A stretch of 64,000 nt of DNA from Dryomyza anilis (Eukaryota; Arthropoda; Insecta; Diptera; Dryomyzidae): positions 106,404,040 through 106,468,039 of the forward strand of contig OX638130.1 in assembly GCA_951804985.1 (NCBI GenBank), read 5' to 3'. Every line of letters starts with the position of its first letter. Positions within the stretch are counted from its first letter, which is position 1. Below, in pieces: positions 36,711 to 48,889 of the stretch. The position numbers and the translations under genes were made by a program. The notes under the pieces were generated by a model. That model was not told the DNA's origin. It did not search any database and worked only from the letters and a program-made list of their open reading frames with translations.

Positions 36711-36857
36711 TTTTCAACAGGGACGCTACAAAAGTAGAGCGACAGGGAGAGCAAACAACGCAATATTTCTTGCCGCTCTTTTGACATTTCTCTTCAGTAA
36801 GGTTTGCCATTTCGTGATGGAAACTTTTGTAGCGCTCTTATTGAAAAACCCTTTATA
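36711..36857. mobile_element. 147-bp MITE with AAAGGGTTTTTCAA ends
   Basis: TATAAAGGGTTTTTCAACAG and GACGCTACAAAAGT at the left are mirrored by ACTTTTGTAGCGCTCTTATT and GAAAAACCCTTTATA at the right. The terminal inverted repeats are about 30 bp with few mismatches. It is too small to code. A second, inverted and rearranged copy is at 53436-53575. Confidence 0.85.
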
Positions 36858-36859
36858 TA

Positions 36860-37476
36860 CACGAAGGGAAATAAAATCCTAAAACTCGAGAAGAATTCGG
36901 TTAGAAAGAAAAAAAATAGTAGAATTTGACTAATATCAATAAAATACTACTAAAATTCAAGAATTTGTCATCTGAATATTAAGATAGTAAATTACTTAGT
37001 TGACAAAAAAGTAAACAATCATTATTCTGCTGGATTTTCAGAAGTAAATTTATTGATTATTAAAAACCAAAAAGAACACGCAAAATTGTTGCTGTACTCT
37101 TCGCAAAAGTAACACGTGTTCATATATCTGCTGTTGTTTTCAACGGTCTTTCGTTGTCTGTAATATTCGCTCGTACGCTTTGTGTTGCGATGTCGCAATC
37201 TGTGCATGTCTGTCTGTTGAAAGTAACTAAGTAAAATTTTCTAGACAATTTTCTTCAGACAAGGCAAGATCAAAAAAATAACAGTTATACGAGAAAACAC
37301 GTTTTCGTAAAATTTGGGAAGAAAACCGCAACAACACCTCTGCATTATCAAGAAAAATTGCTCTCAGTTACTTTTTTGACAACTAGTTGGATATGTTTCT
37401 AAAAATTCAATTTAGTTGTATATCACTCCGTATACTTCTTGATTCCTTCTGGATTTAAGAAGTTTTTCACTCCGTG
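36860..37476 (+). mobile_element. TA-flanked non-autonomous element, family CACGGAGGGAAA, copy 1
   Basis: It begins CACGAAGGGAAATAAAATCC and AAAACTCGAG, and ends AAGAAGTTTTTCACTCCGTG. TA lies directly outside each end, as expected for Tc1/mariner-type insertion. Its right subterminal part (the complement of GAAGTATACGGAGTGATATA) is shared with copy 2. It starts within a few bases of the preceding MITE. No transposase is visible. Confidence 0.8.
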
Positions 37477-37599
37477 TACGAGTATTTTTTGTGATTAAAA
37501 TTGATTATTCATCAATAAAAATGTATATTATCGGCCATGTTCCGACTTTCAATCGAATACCAATCGAATTTCAAATAAAATTTGTAAACAACGATTTTG

Positions 37600-37732
37600 T
37601 CTGCAGAGAGGTAGCGCAGTATAGAAAAATGTTTTCTTTGAAAAGATTTGGTAAACCCCAGCCCAGGATTGAACATGGTACCTTTCGGCTTGCAATCCAA
37701 CGCACTAACATCTGAGCTACCGATGCTACATG
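37600..37732 (-). mobile_element. 5'-part fragment of the tRNA-headed SINE
   Basis: On the minus strand it carries CGGTAGCTCAGATGTTAGTG, GCAAGCCGAAAGGTACCATG and TTCAATCCTGGGCTGGGG, then ends after the GCGCTACCTC block. It matches the head and first third of the 33.5-kb copy but lacks its 3' part. It is not a functional tRNA gene: the body continues as SINE. Confidence 0.7.
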
Positions 37733-38430
37733 AAGAATTCTTATTATTGTTACAAAATTAAACTATAGCTATTTTAAGTTAGCAAAAAAAAAAAAAAAAC
37801 TTTTCGCAGCCATCTTTCTTTCATACACATCAAAACCCGCCAAAACAGAAAACAGGCTTTTGTGTGAAAAGCTTTAAAAAGCCCCAAGTTGTTTTTCGCA
37901 GACAGTTGTGGGCGCTTTCAGCAGCAGTCAAGCAAAACAATTTGTGTTGTAAAAAAAAACACAACCAAATAAAAAAAAAATAATGCAAAACGCAGAAAAT
38001 GGCGCGTAAATTAATTTTAATACTGTTAGCAAAAGTTTTCACCTCTTTGACGTGAAGTCGCTGGTGTTGTGGGCCTTGACACGTGCTGATAATTGAATTT
38101 TTTTTTACTTAATTAGCAGCGAAGTAAAAACGTTGAAAATAGGCAAATATTATTTATTTTTCATTTGAATCATTATTATTATACATTTAATTTATTTAAT
38201 TTTATTAAAGTTTAATTTTTACACAAAAATTTAATTTTGAAGTTACAATCGCTAGAATTTTTTTTGTACAGAGTTTTATTTTAAGAAAAATTTTGTTATG
38301 GTCTGAATTCAATACAATAGAATTTGTATTGGTTACAAAAAATACAAAAAAAAAATGTTTAGAATGTCTGTTTTTTTTTTTTTGTTATAAAAATAATTTA
38401 ATTTAAAATTCTGTTGCTACAATTTATTTT
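37733..38430. other. gene-free spacer
   Basis: Unique-looking sequence with poly-A runs. The part at 37800-38100 is the most complex, but its frames have no domain. Nothing is called. Confidence 0.45.
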
Positions 38431-38434
38431 ATAG

Positions 38435-38830
38435 TCCAGATTTTAAAAAAATCCCAAGACAAAATATTTGGTAGTCTTAGAAACATATTTTAGAAACAGA
38501 CAGAACAGCAGATAAAAGCGGGAGTTTGTACCAAAACTGTCTCTATCAAAACTGTTTCGGTCAGTTCCCAAAATATGGCTGGAATCTGCGTTCAAAATTA
38601 CACAAAATTTGATAATCCACTATAGTTTTACCAAAATCTTATTTCTACCTGAGTGTTTGCCGCAAATATGTTCGAAATATTTCAAAAATGACAGACATTT
38701 TGTCTCTGGTGGTCTATAAACAATTTGTGTCAAAAGCTGACTCTTTTCTACCCGTACTCAAAATATCCCGGGTATCTGCTTTTAAAATTTCACAAAATTT
38801 GATAACCTGCAATACGCTTCCACAAACTTC
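38435..38830. repeat. copy of the dispersed GGCAGACAAA / CAAAATATTTGG repeat
   Basis: AGACAAAATATTTGGTAGTC, ACAGACAGAACAGCAGATAA and CACAAAATTTGATAACCTGC phrases correspond to parts of the tandem units at 3.1-4.4 kb, both sense and inverse. Confidence 0.55.
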
Positions 38831-39635
38831 CATTGAAATTTTGACTCGGTTATTTTGAAAGTTACATTGAAATACATATTGTCTAATACTTCCAATACTT
38901 ATTGTCACACTGATGACATTTTATTTAATAACTTGGATTAAAACAGAGGTTATAATGTTACCATGACAAATAATTTTAAATACAAAATCGTCGTTGTAGA
39001 ACGAAAAGTCAAATTGAAAAACTTAAATATTGAGTTTGTTGATTAATATTATAAAAAGTAATTGATGTATTTTGAAAGTAAAAATATCAATTGAAATCTA
39101 TCATTTCCTTATCATATGGTAAAAAAAATTGAGACCATCGATTAAAAATTGACAGATATATAAAGATTTTAGTAAATGGACATTTGGAATTTTGAAAATG
39201 TATTTGGTGACTTTTCGTTCTACAACGACAAAATGTATTATTTAAAAAAAAATTTAATTTGCAAAAACTTCTACATATAAAGAATAATTGCTCTTAGTTA
39301 ATTTCAAGATATCAACAGAAAAGTACACTAAAAAACCGAAGGCGATATCAGCCCGACAACTCAAAACAAAAGCCCGACAACTCAAAAAAAAAAAAAAAAA
39401 TAAAATTACACAACACGCAAGATCGAAGAAAGCAACAACGCACACGTATTTGGGGTTTGAAAGCAAAGGAAGCAGATGACAAACTCTCACTTTTAATTAC
39501 TTTGGTGTCCAGCAGAAGCAAGAGTTTGAAAACATTATAAAGGGATGTTTCGAAAGGAAGCATTTACTTTTATATTTGTATTTACTTCGGAGGTATACTC
39601 TGAAAGAAATCAAAGTTATTTATTTAGAAATGGAG
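38831..39635. other. gene-free spacer
   Basis: AT-rich with no credible exon. A short phrase, TCGTTGTAGAACGAAAAGTC (38989), recurs inverted near 39212-39232, flanking about 240 bases. This could be a further foldback insertion. Confidence 0.4.
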
Positions 39636-39639
39636 CAAT

Positions 39640-39995
39640 GCTTTAAGAATTTAAATACTTTTACTGCTTGCATTTAAAATGCTCTCATGCTTCAAATACT
39701 TTGCAGCGTGGCTTTTAAAATTGGTTTCTCAGTTACTTCGAATTATAAATATATGAATCAAGATAGTATTGGAAAAGCAAAGAGCTAAAGTATTTGTATC
39801 GAGGCATCATTCAAAAAGCATTTAAAAAGCAAAGAGCAAGAGTTTTGTAATGAAGACATCATTTAAAAAGCAAAGAGTAAGAGTTTCGGAATAGAAGCAT
39901 CGTTTAAGAACCGAACAGTGAATGTTTTGGATACAAAGCAGCATTAAAAAGCAAAGAGCATAAGTCTTAAAATGCTTGAGCAATTGAGCATGTGT
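39640..39995. repeat. inverted copy of the 32.3-33.5 kb repeat
   Basis: AAAAGCAAAGAGCTAAAGTA, TTTGTATCGAGGCATCATT and AAAAAGCAAAGAGCAAGAGT are the complements of words in the 32.3-33.5 kb domain. The boundary phrase TCTCAGTTACTTCGAA (39726) mirrors TTCGAAGTAACTGAGA-like sequence at about 33473. Confidence 0.75.
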
Positions 39996-40060
39996 TTTTT
40001 AAATTTAGCAAAGCAACAATTTAATGTGTTCTTTTTGGTTATTTAATACTCAATAAATAT

Positions 40061-40440
40061 TTCTCATAATTAAGTAGAATATTTCTTGTTTATATTTTCA
40101 TTACTAAGTAATTAGCTTTCTTAATATTCAGATGATAACTTCTAAAATTATGAGTAGTATTTTATTGATATTTGAGAATTTCTGCTATTTCACTTTTGAG
40201 ACAAATTCTTCTTTAGTTTTAGAACTTTATCTATAGACTAATATGTACTTCTCATAATTAAGTAGAATATTTCTTGTTTATATTTTCATTACTAAGTAAT
40301 TAGCTTTCTTAATATTCAGATGATAACTTCTAAAATTTTGAGTAGCATTTTATTGTTATTTGAGAATTTCTGCTATTTCACTTTTGAGACAAATTCTTCT
40401 TTAGTTTTAGAACTTTATCTATAGACTAATCTATAGACTA
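40061..40440. repeat. 188-bp tandem duplication related to the CACGGAGGGAAA family
   Basis: The unit starting TTCTCATAATTAAGTAGAAT repeats after 188 bases (CTCATAATTA at 40063 and 40251) with only a few differences. TTAATATTCAGATGATAACT and GTAGTATTTTATTGATAT match, inverted, the interior of the 36.86-kb element. This is therefore a duplicated fragment of that family. Confidence 0.9.
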
Positions 40441-41645
40441 ATATGTATAGTAGATTTAATTTTATGGGTCAGACAAGCGTTGAACAATGGAAAATAACAG
40501 ATATATGTCATATGTTCAACAAATGTAATGCCTAAAGTTATGAAATGACTCATGAAAAGTATTAAAAGTTAATAATAAAAGATAATTCGTTAAGTCAACA
40601 TAAATAGCACTGTTATACTAATTGTAACAAAAAAATATAAAATTTTTCCCATCTACTTATATAATGAATTTGGACAAATTAAAATCAGGTCGTTTAGCAT
40701 GTTATCACGAAAAAAAAAATAAAAACGAAAAAGTAAATAAACGCATATATATCAACAAACAACAAGGCGCCTTTTAGAAAAAACGATTACCCTACGAAAA
40801 TTGAAATTGAAATAGCTGGAGTCCGACATAGAAGAGAGGTCTGAAACATCAGCTGACAACCGTTTGGGTTCGATGAGACATCGTGTAGTGCAGACTTCAC
40901 ATAGTACACATGACTTAAGCAACAGGTGAAAATTTCAATATTTTTGGTATTGTATTGTCGGATGAACGAGTACATTGTACGTAAATGGTGGTGGGGGTAT
41001 TCGAGAGTATTTCGGTGCTAGTCTCTCGATTTTTGTGGCTACATCAAGTGGCATTTTTTATTTTTTTTGATTTGTTCGTTCTTGAGCAGGCGCTAATCAG
41101 TTCGACACACATCTGTGGTAATTGGATGGGATGCTGTTGGTGCTGTTGATTGTTACCAGTTACCAGGTTGTTAGTGCAGGCGTTAATGAATGTGCGAGAT
41201 GGTTAACTGGATGACGACCAGACCGACCAGGCTGCCACTCTAAGGCGGTGGCGCTGCTATTGATCAAGTGATCTTCTCGACTTTAGTTGTGGCGCAGAAC
41301 TCGAAGTGAATGGTAGAAGTTTTTGAATTGATTTTTTTTTTTTTTCAAATATTCGTTGGAGTATATTTAAATTCTTACAAATATTAAAAACTCAAAAAGG
41401 AATTATAAAATTTGAAATATAAATATAATAATTAAAATAAGAAAATATTGTATTTTTAATTCTAGTGAAAAATTTTGCTGTTTCTCAGTACAGGACAATT
41501 GCGTAACTTGGCAAGATGTCGGAATAGCTGAGTATTTTTCTTGTTGGCGGCTATGCCTCATCTAGTCAATTGTTGCAATTGTCAATCAGCAAAGAGAAGA
41601 ACAAGTGGAAAAGATATTTAAAATTAGAAAATATATTAAATGGTA
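40441..41645. other. gene-free spacer
   Basis: Unique-looking sequence. A GC-richer part (40980-41300) has no open frame of interest. Regulatory content is possible but not supported. Confidence 0.45.
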
Positions 41646-41649
41646 TAAA

Positions 41650-43115
41650 ATATATGAAGCTTTTTAAAGATTAAAATTACAAAAAAAGCATAAAAAGTAT
41701 AAAAAATATAAAAAGTATAAAAAGTATAAATAAGTATTAAAAGCATAACAAGTATAAAAAGTATAAAAAATGTAAAAAGTATAAAAAGTAAAAAAAAGTA
41801 TAAAAAGTATAAAAATTATAAAAAGTATAAAAAATAAAAAATATAAAAAGTATTAAAAGCATAAAAAGTATAAAAAGTATAAAAAGTATAAACAGTATAA
41901 AAAGTATAAAAAGTATAAAAGTATAAAAAGTATAAAAAGTATAAAAAGTATAAAAAGTATAAAAAGTATAAAAAGTATAAAAAGTTTAAAATGTATAAAA
42001 AGTATAAATAGTATAAAAAGTATAAAAAATATAAAAAGTATAAAAAGTATAAAAAGTATAAAAAGTATAAAAAGTATAAAAAATATAAAAAGTATAAAAA
42101 GTATAAAAAGTATAAAAAATATAAAAAGTATAAAAAGTATAAAAAATATAAAAAGTATAAAAAGTATAAAAAGTATGAAAAATATAAAAAGTATAAAAAG
42201 TATAACAAGTATAAAAAGTATAAATAGTATAAATAGAATAAAAAGTATAAATAGTATAAAAGAATAAAAAGTATAAAAAGAATAAAAAGTATAAAAAAAA
42301 ATAAAAAGTTTAAAAAGTATAAAAAGTATAAAAGGTATAAAAAGTATAAAATGTTTAAAAAGTATAAAAAGTATAAAAGTATAAAAAGTATAAAAAGTAT
42401 AAAAAGTATAAAAAATATAAAAAGTATGAAGAGTATAAAAAGTATAAAAAGTATAAAAAGTATAAATAGTTTAAAAAGTATAAAAAGTATAAAAGTATAA
42501 AAAGTATAAAAAGTATAAAAAGTATAAAAAGTATAAAAAGTATAAAAAGTATAAAAAGTATAAAAAGTATAATAAGAATATAAAGTATAAAAAGTATAAA
42601 AAGTATAAAAAGTATAACAAGTATAAAAAGTATAAAAAGTATAAAAAGTATAAAAAATATAAAAAGTATAAAAAGTATAAAAAGTATAAAAAGTATAAAA
42701 AGTATAAAAAATATAAAAAGTATAAAAAGTATAAAAAGTATAAAAAGTATAAAAAGTATAAAAAGTATAAAAAGTATAAAAAGTATAAAAAGTATAAAAA
42801 GTATAAAAAGCATAAAAAGTATAAAAAGTATAAAAAGTTTAAAAAATATAATAAGTATAAAAAGTACAAAAAGTAAAATCAAATCTAAAAAGTATAGAAA
42901 GTACAAAAAGTATAAGAAGTATGAAAAGTATAAAAAGTATAAACCGTGTAAAAAGTATAAAAAATATATAAAAAGTATTATAATATAAAAAGTATAATTG
43001 TATAAAAAGTATAAAAAGTATAAACAGTATAAAAAGTATAACAGTTATAAACCGTATAAAAAGTATAAAAAATATATAAAAAGTATTATAAGTATAAAAA
43101 GAATGGTATAAAAAG
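41650..43115. repeat. 9-bp satellite-like array ATAAAAAGT (block 1)
   Basis: About 1.4 kb of tandem ATAAAAAGT with single-base variants (AAATAT, AACAGT, AAGAATA). The minus-strand frames repeating FLY (130-183 codons) and the LFI frames are products of the 9-bp period. Confidence 0.97.
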
Positions 43116-43439
43116 TATAAAACGTATAAAAAGATAAATAAAAAAAAAACAGCAGCAAAATTTATAAACTAATTTTAAAAATATTAAAAAGTTTAGATTG
43201 TGTACATTTTTTTTATAAAAAGTATAAAAATAATTTAAAATATTTTTAAATTGAGTTTTCTTTAGAATTTGAATATAAATTTTTTTTTTATTTGGTATAA
43301 CGGTTTCGGTTATAAGTTTGATTTTAAAAATGAAACGGTTTAGAACGGATATCGGTTTTGATTGCAATCCTTGGTATAAAATATAAAAACTTTCATATTA
43401 ATAGTATATAATATTAATAGGATACAGAATAATGTTAAT

Positions 43440-43690
43440 AGTAAAAACTAAAAAATTTCATAAGTAGTATAAACTAAAAATTTAATCTTATAAACTCTAA
43501 TTTTAATAGTGTAAACTATAATTTTAACAGTATAAACTATAATTTTGATAGTATAAACTATTATTTTTATGATATGAGCTATAATTTGAATAGTATAAAC
43601 TATAATTTGTATAGTATAAACTATAACTTTTATTATAGTATACAAATTCTACAGTATAAATCAAAAATAGTATAAAGAGGCAAAATATAA
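43440..43690. repeat. degenerate TAGTATAAACTATAATTT repeat
   Basis: About ten units of 17-19 bases (ATAGTATAAACTATAATTTT and variants). TAGTATA/TATACTA-like and TATAAACTATA phrases give local self-complementarity. Confidence 0.85.
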
Positions 43691-43699
43691 ACATAGAAA

Positions 43700-44620
43700 C
43701 CAGCATAAACTAGTAAGAAAGATCGGGGCACATGGTATTTTTTTGTAAATCGGTACATTTTCGGTATCGGTAATTCTAGCATATCGAAAATAAATATACC
43801 TTTGCACTTTAAGTGTTCTGTTTTAAAAGTAATTAACACTTTAGAAAACTACAAAAAATCATCTTATTTATTTTGGACAAAAATTCATTAATTTTGCATT
43901 GTTTGAAATTTTTAATGAAATTTTTGCTATCGCCGCGCACACGCACATTTCAAGTAAAGTTGCATCAAGAGATGCTCAGTCATTATTCATTCACTGCCGT
44001 CATCATTCATTCAGACTTCATTTGTTCACTTGAAGCATTATTTCGCATGCACTACGTATGAAGTTACATTCATTATCTTGACAGTTGGCGGTTGTGGGGA
44101 ACGACGGTAGATATTTATTTTGAAAATTGTATATTTATTCCCACATTTTGCATATTAATTTCCGTTCTTCCAAAGGCACTTGAGTTGCTGTTGGTTGCAT
44201 CATCGTCATCATCACCACCACCACCATCATTATTACCGCCATTCACTTCCGGTTGCTCATTCTGACATTTAATATTTTGTTGTCAGTGTTGCCTGTATTG
44301 TTTAATATTTTATTTGTTTGTGTGAGTGTATATTGTTGTTTGTCAGTCATCAGTCAGTCAGTCATTCAGGGCATCAATAATGCAAACAGCTGCCATATTT
44401 AATACAACAACCCAGGGAATTGCTGCACTTGAACGATAGAAGAAGTTGATGAAAAAGGAGTTGAGTGCAGGTGCAATATCTCTTCATGGATGTACAGTAA
44501 CATATTGAATTATATTTTATTAAATAAACAAATTAAAAATCAAATCTTTACAGCTCAATTTAATATGTAATAAAAAAACATTTTATTTTAAACTGTTATA
44601 TAGTATAATAGTAAAATAAA
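43700..44620. other. unique island between AT arrays
   Basis: Mixed-composition sequence with a CATCATCGTCATCATCACCA-type trinucleotide run (44202-44240) and CAGTCAGTCAGTCATT (44350). No exon is called; the frame at 43873-44061 is short and without domain. Confidence 0.45.
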
Positions 44621-44624
44621 AAGT

Positions 44625-45560
44625 ATACAAAAAAGTATAATAAGTATAAAAAATATAAAATATATAAAAAATATAAAAAGTATAAAAAGTATAAAAAGTA
44701 TGAAAAGTATAAAAAGTATAAAAAGTATAAAAAGTATAAAAAGTATAAAAAGTATAAAAAGTATAAAAAGTATAAAAAGTATAAAAAGTATAAAAAGTAT
44801 AAAAAGTATAAAAAGTATAAAGAGTATAAAAAGTATAAAAAGTATAAAAAGTATAAAAAGTATAAAAGTATAAAAAGTATAAAAAGTATAAAAAGTATAG
44901 AAAGTATAAAAAGTATAAAAAGTATAAAAAGTACAAAAAGTATAAAAAGTATAAAAAGTATAAAAAGTATAAAAAGAATAAAAAAGATAAAAAAATTAAA
45001 AGTATAAAAAGTATAAAAAGTATGAAAAGTGTAAAAAGTATTAAAAGTATAAAAAATATATATAGTATAAAAAGTATAAAAAGCATAAAAAGTATAAAAA
45101 GTATAATAAGTATAAAAAGTATAAAAAGTATAAAAAGTATAAAAAGTATAAAAAGTATAAAAAGTATAAAAAGTATAAAAAGTATAAAAAGAATAAAAAA
45201 GATAAAAAAATTAAAAGTATAAAAAGTATAAAAAGTATGAAAAGTGTAAAAAGTATTAAAAGTATAAAAAATATATATAGTATAAAAAGTATAAAAAGCA
45301 TAAAAAGTATAAAAAGTACAAAAAGTACAAAAAGTATACAAAGTACAAAAAGTATACAAAGTATAAAAAGGATAAAAAGTAGAAAAAATATAAAAAGTAT
45401 AAACAGTATAAAAAGAATAAAAAGTATAAAAAGTATAAAAAGTATAAAAAGTATAAAAGTATAAAAAGTATAAAAAGTATAAAAAGCATAAAAGTATAAA
45501 AGAATAAAAAGTATAAAAAATATGAAAAGTATAAAAGCATAAAAAATATAATATATAACA
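44625..45560. repeat. 9-bp satellite-like array ATAAAAAGT (block 2) with 215-bp duplication
   Basis: Same 9-bp word as the 41.65-43.1 kb block. A 215-bp segment is duplicated in tandem: AAGAATAAAAAAGATAAAAA at about 44975 recurs at about 45190, with the same series of variants downstream. Frames with SIK or FLY repeats are artefacts. Confidence 0.96.
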
Positions 45561-45955
45561 GTAGAATTACTATTATACAGTAAAATAACGGTTATACAGT
45601 AGAATTACTGTTATACAGTAGTATAACTGTTAATCTTTAGAATAAGTTGTATACAGTAGAATAACTGTTATACAGTAGAATAACTGTCAAACAGTAGAAT
45701 AACTGTTATACAGTAGAATAACTGTCATACAGTAGAATTACTTTTATAGAGTAGAATAACTGTTATACAGTAGAATAACTGTTATACAGTAGAATATCTG
45801 TTGTACAGTAGAATAAGCGTTATACAGTAGAATAACTTTTATACAGTAGAATTAACTGTTATACAGTGAATTAACTGTTATACAGTAGAATATCTGTTAT
45901 ACAGTAGAATTAACTGTTATACAGTGAATTAACTGTTTTACAGTAGAATATTTTT
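45560..45955. repeat. 19-bp minisatellite TTATACAGTAGAATAACTG
   Basis: About 20 tandem copies of TTATACAGTAGAATAACTG with small variants, directly abutting the 9-bp array. CAGT and ACTG at the unit ends are mutually complementary. Confidence 0.95.
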
Positions 45956-46255
45956 TTATATTCTAAATAGCTGCCTCACGGCAGATTTTAGGAATAGCCG
46001 ACGACGGACTTAAATTTTATATGAAAAATCAATGCAGAAATGTTCATGACATGATTCGGCTGCCGCTAACATGTTTTACATTCAATATATCTGCCGTATC
46101 TTCACCTTCCCAAAACCTGCCGTCTGTTTTTTTGCCACAAACGGCGCATTTGTCTGCCGAAAACATGACAAAAATCAGCTTATTTTCAACTTAAGAGCTG
46201 CTGCAATGCCTACCTGTTGTCCGCTTGCTACCTGCCGTATATTTTATCTGTAGTA
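45956..46255. repeat. copy of the dispersed TTTGTCTGCC repeat
   Basis: GCTGCCTCACGGCAGATTTT, CGCATTTGTCTGCCGAAAAC and ATCAGCTTATTTTCAACTTA are shared, inverted, with 25.7 kb and with the 3.1-4.4 kb units. Confidence 0.55.
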
Positions 46256-47564
46256 TTTAAATAGAGAAAGTATTGCATACGAGAGATAGAAACTGTTTAA
46301 TTTGTACTTTAGAGAATATTTCGGAATTTGCATTGACGTAAAATATTTGAAAATCGAGACCTCAAAGCACGTGTGTGACCGCAGCAAAGGGCGGCGGTGG
46401 CGGCCATGTTTATATGCTTGCGGTAAATGCATGTAAACACAAAATGGCGTAGCACCCATGCAGGACTCATGCAATCAACATGCAATCAAAGGACACGACC
46501 ACAATATGGCCGGTCGGTCGGCCGACAATTCTGTGGACACAACGACGAACAACAAAATTGAATAAATTAATGCAGACGTTGCCCGGTGCTAATCTGCGTT
46601 GATTATAGTATTAATTAAAGCGGATTTGCATGCAAAACAAAGTGCACGAATACACAATAAAATCTAAATTATTTAAGCGCACAAAAGAAATAATAAAAAT
46701 AAAAAAAAGAAAAGAAGTAAATGAAAGGCACACACTGCTGGTAAATCAATGATGAAATATACTACATATATTATGCGATAATGAGGCAATTTCGTTACGG
46801 ACCAAAACGGCAGTGTTTAGACGCAATTTCCGTTTCCGGCAGTAGCATGGCACGAGCATTGACGTGAATGGCTCAGCGCAGCACAGAGAGACAGACAGAC
46901 ACGTGATCAAAGCAAATTTATAGCCCAGAGCAACAGCTCATCGGTCTTTCAGCAACAGACGAAAAATTGCAAAAAAATAATAGAAATGATTAATAAAAAA
47001 AAGAAAGAAAAATTTAAAAGTATGAAAAAAGAAGCACCAAATTTGTGCAACAAAAAAAAAACTTTTTGTGAAAAATGTGAAATTTTCGGTTTTATTACAG
47101 TCTGATGATAGCCCTGCAGCAATAGAGTAGAAATAAAACTGAAGAAACATAAGAAATCCAAAAAAAAACAAGGAATATGTAAGGAAATAAAACCAATAAA
47201 AACTTTTGGTGCTTGAGAAAGAGAAATAGAGCAATATCTCGATAACAGTATTGGCAGCATAGTGGCGCCCTCTGCTGCTGAAAATTTTCATTATTCATAT
47301 GTTACACGCAGTCGAAACACTGTGGCAAGATTGATGGTCGCCTGGCGTCTAATTTATCGAGGAGACCAGTGGGGCCCAAGCACAATAGCAATTGGCAAAA
47401 TTTGGCAGAAAATTATTTAGCTGGAGGCTTTTGCAGTTGTGTGTGTGTGTGTGTGGTGGGGGTTATTTACAGACTGTGGGGAATCGCAAGTGATTCTAAT
47501 TGAGATGAGGCCAATGATTAGGGCGGCATTATGTGGCCAGGAAGAGGCAGATAGGAATAGAAAG
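46256..47564. other. gene-free, unique-looking region
   Basis: One of the more complex stretches, with GC-rich patches (46370-46570, 46790-46900, 47260-47530) and a GT microsatellite (about 47439-47455). The minus frames at 46938-47298 overlap in three registers and are Phe-rich; no gene is called. Confidence 0.45.
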
Positions 47565-47566
47565 TA

Positions 47567-48831
47567 CACAGAAATATTATTTTTTCACCAACTACCAGAT
47601 TCATCATATTGAAGATTTCATTCATTGAATTAAAATTTAATGTTTTCATGCTCAATATGATGTTTTCTTAAACAACAAATTTACTAACAAAAATACTACA
47701 TTTATGTATTTATAATTCTTACAAAGTTTATGTTACTTAATTTTCAAATTCTGCTTTATAATATTAATATTTTTAAAAAATTTTAAAAAATAATTTTCAA
47801 AAAAAAAAAAAATTGATTCGAAAAAAAATTGTTGGAAAAAATATTTGTTCGGAAAAAATTGTTCGAAATAAAGAGTAGTTTGATTTTTTTCCAAAAAAAA
47901 ATTTCGAAATAACAAATAATTTCGAAAAAAAAAAATTCCGAAAAACAATTTTTTTTTTCGAAAAAAAAAAATAATTATGGAAAAAAGTCGGAAAAAATAG
48001 ATTTTCGAATGTTAGAAATATAAGAAAAATTAAAAAAATAAATTATCAAAATAAAAAAAAAATAATTCTAAAAAAAAATTTCAGAAAAATATATTTTCGA
48101 ATAAAATGTTAGAAAAATAAGAAAATTAAAAAAAAAATGTTGGAAAAAAGAGTTGTTTAATTTTTTTTTTTTTTCAAAAAAAAGAAAAACAAAATCGGAA
48201 TAAAATTTTCTTTTCGAAAAAAATATTTCCAAAAAACAAATTTTTTTCGAACAAAAAATAATTCCGAAAAAAAACTCGGAAAAAATATATTTTCGAATAA
48301 AATATATAGAAAAATAAGAAAAATTTAAAAAAAATTCGAACAGAAATAATTCCGAAAAAAAAATCGTAAAAAATATATTTTCGAATAAAATGTTTGAAAA
48401 AAAAAAAAATTAAAAAAAAAAAAAAACAAAATATAATTTAGAAAAAAAAATATTTTTGAAATAAATGTCACAAATATTTTGAAAATAAATATTTTATAAA
48501 AACATTTTACTAATTAATGCATGCCGCGCCAGTATTATAACTTATAAGAAATAAGCACTGAATATGGCATAAATATTTTGATTGAAATTTGGTTTGATGA
48601 ACAAAATTCATCAATATGATGTAGATATATGTTGTGTCTTATGTATTTATTCATTAATTTGATGAATCGTGGACTTTGCATACACTTTTCCAATATGAAG
48701 AAAACTTTGTCAGTCATTCATCCAATTGATGATGAACTTTTACATTGACGTTTTGTAGTAATCAATATTACGAATTGTTCTTCAATATCGAATCTCGATT
48801 TGAAGAACGATATACATAAATATGATGATTA
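47567..48831 (+). mobile_element. non-autonomous element, family CACAGAAAA/CATCATATTGAAGA, copy 1
   Basis: The left end is TA|CACAGAAATATT, then CACCAACTACCAGATTCATC. The interior is an A/T homopolymer region (TTCGAAAAAAA words, 47760-48480). After it comes TTTACTAATTAATGCATGCC, then TTTGATTGAAATTTGGTTT, ending with TTTGAAGAACGATATACATA and ATATGATGATT. Copy 3 contains all these blocks in inverse order and orientation. The right terminal CTGTG is missing or decayed here. No coding capacity. Confidence 0.75.
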
Positions 48832-48889
48832 TATGGTAGAATATGATATGGTATGTTACGGTATGCTATGATAAAATATGAAAACATTA

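Noticed and set aside
41816..45540. Long minus-strand frames repeating FLY / LFI and plus frames repeating SIK
   Set aside because: They follow exactly the 9-bp ATAAAAAGT tandem array, have no other sequence content, and exist in several frames at once.
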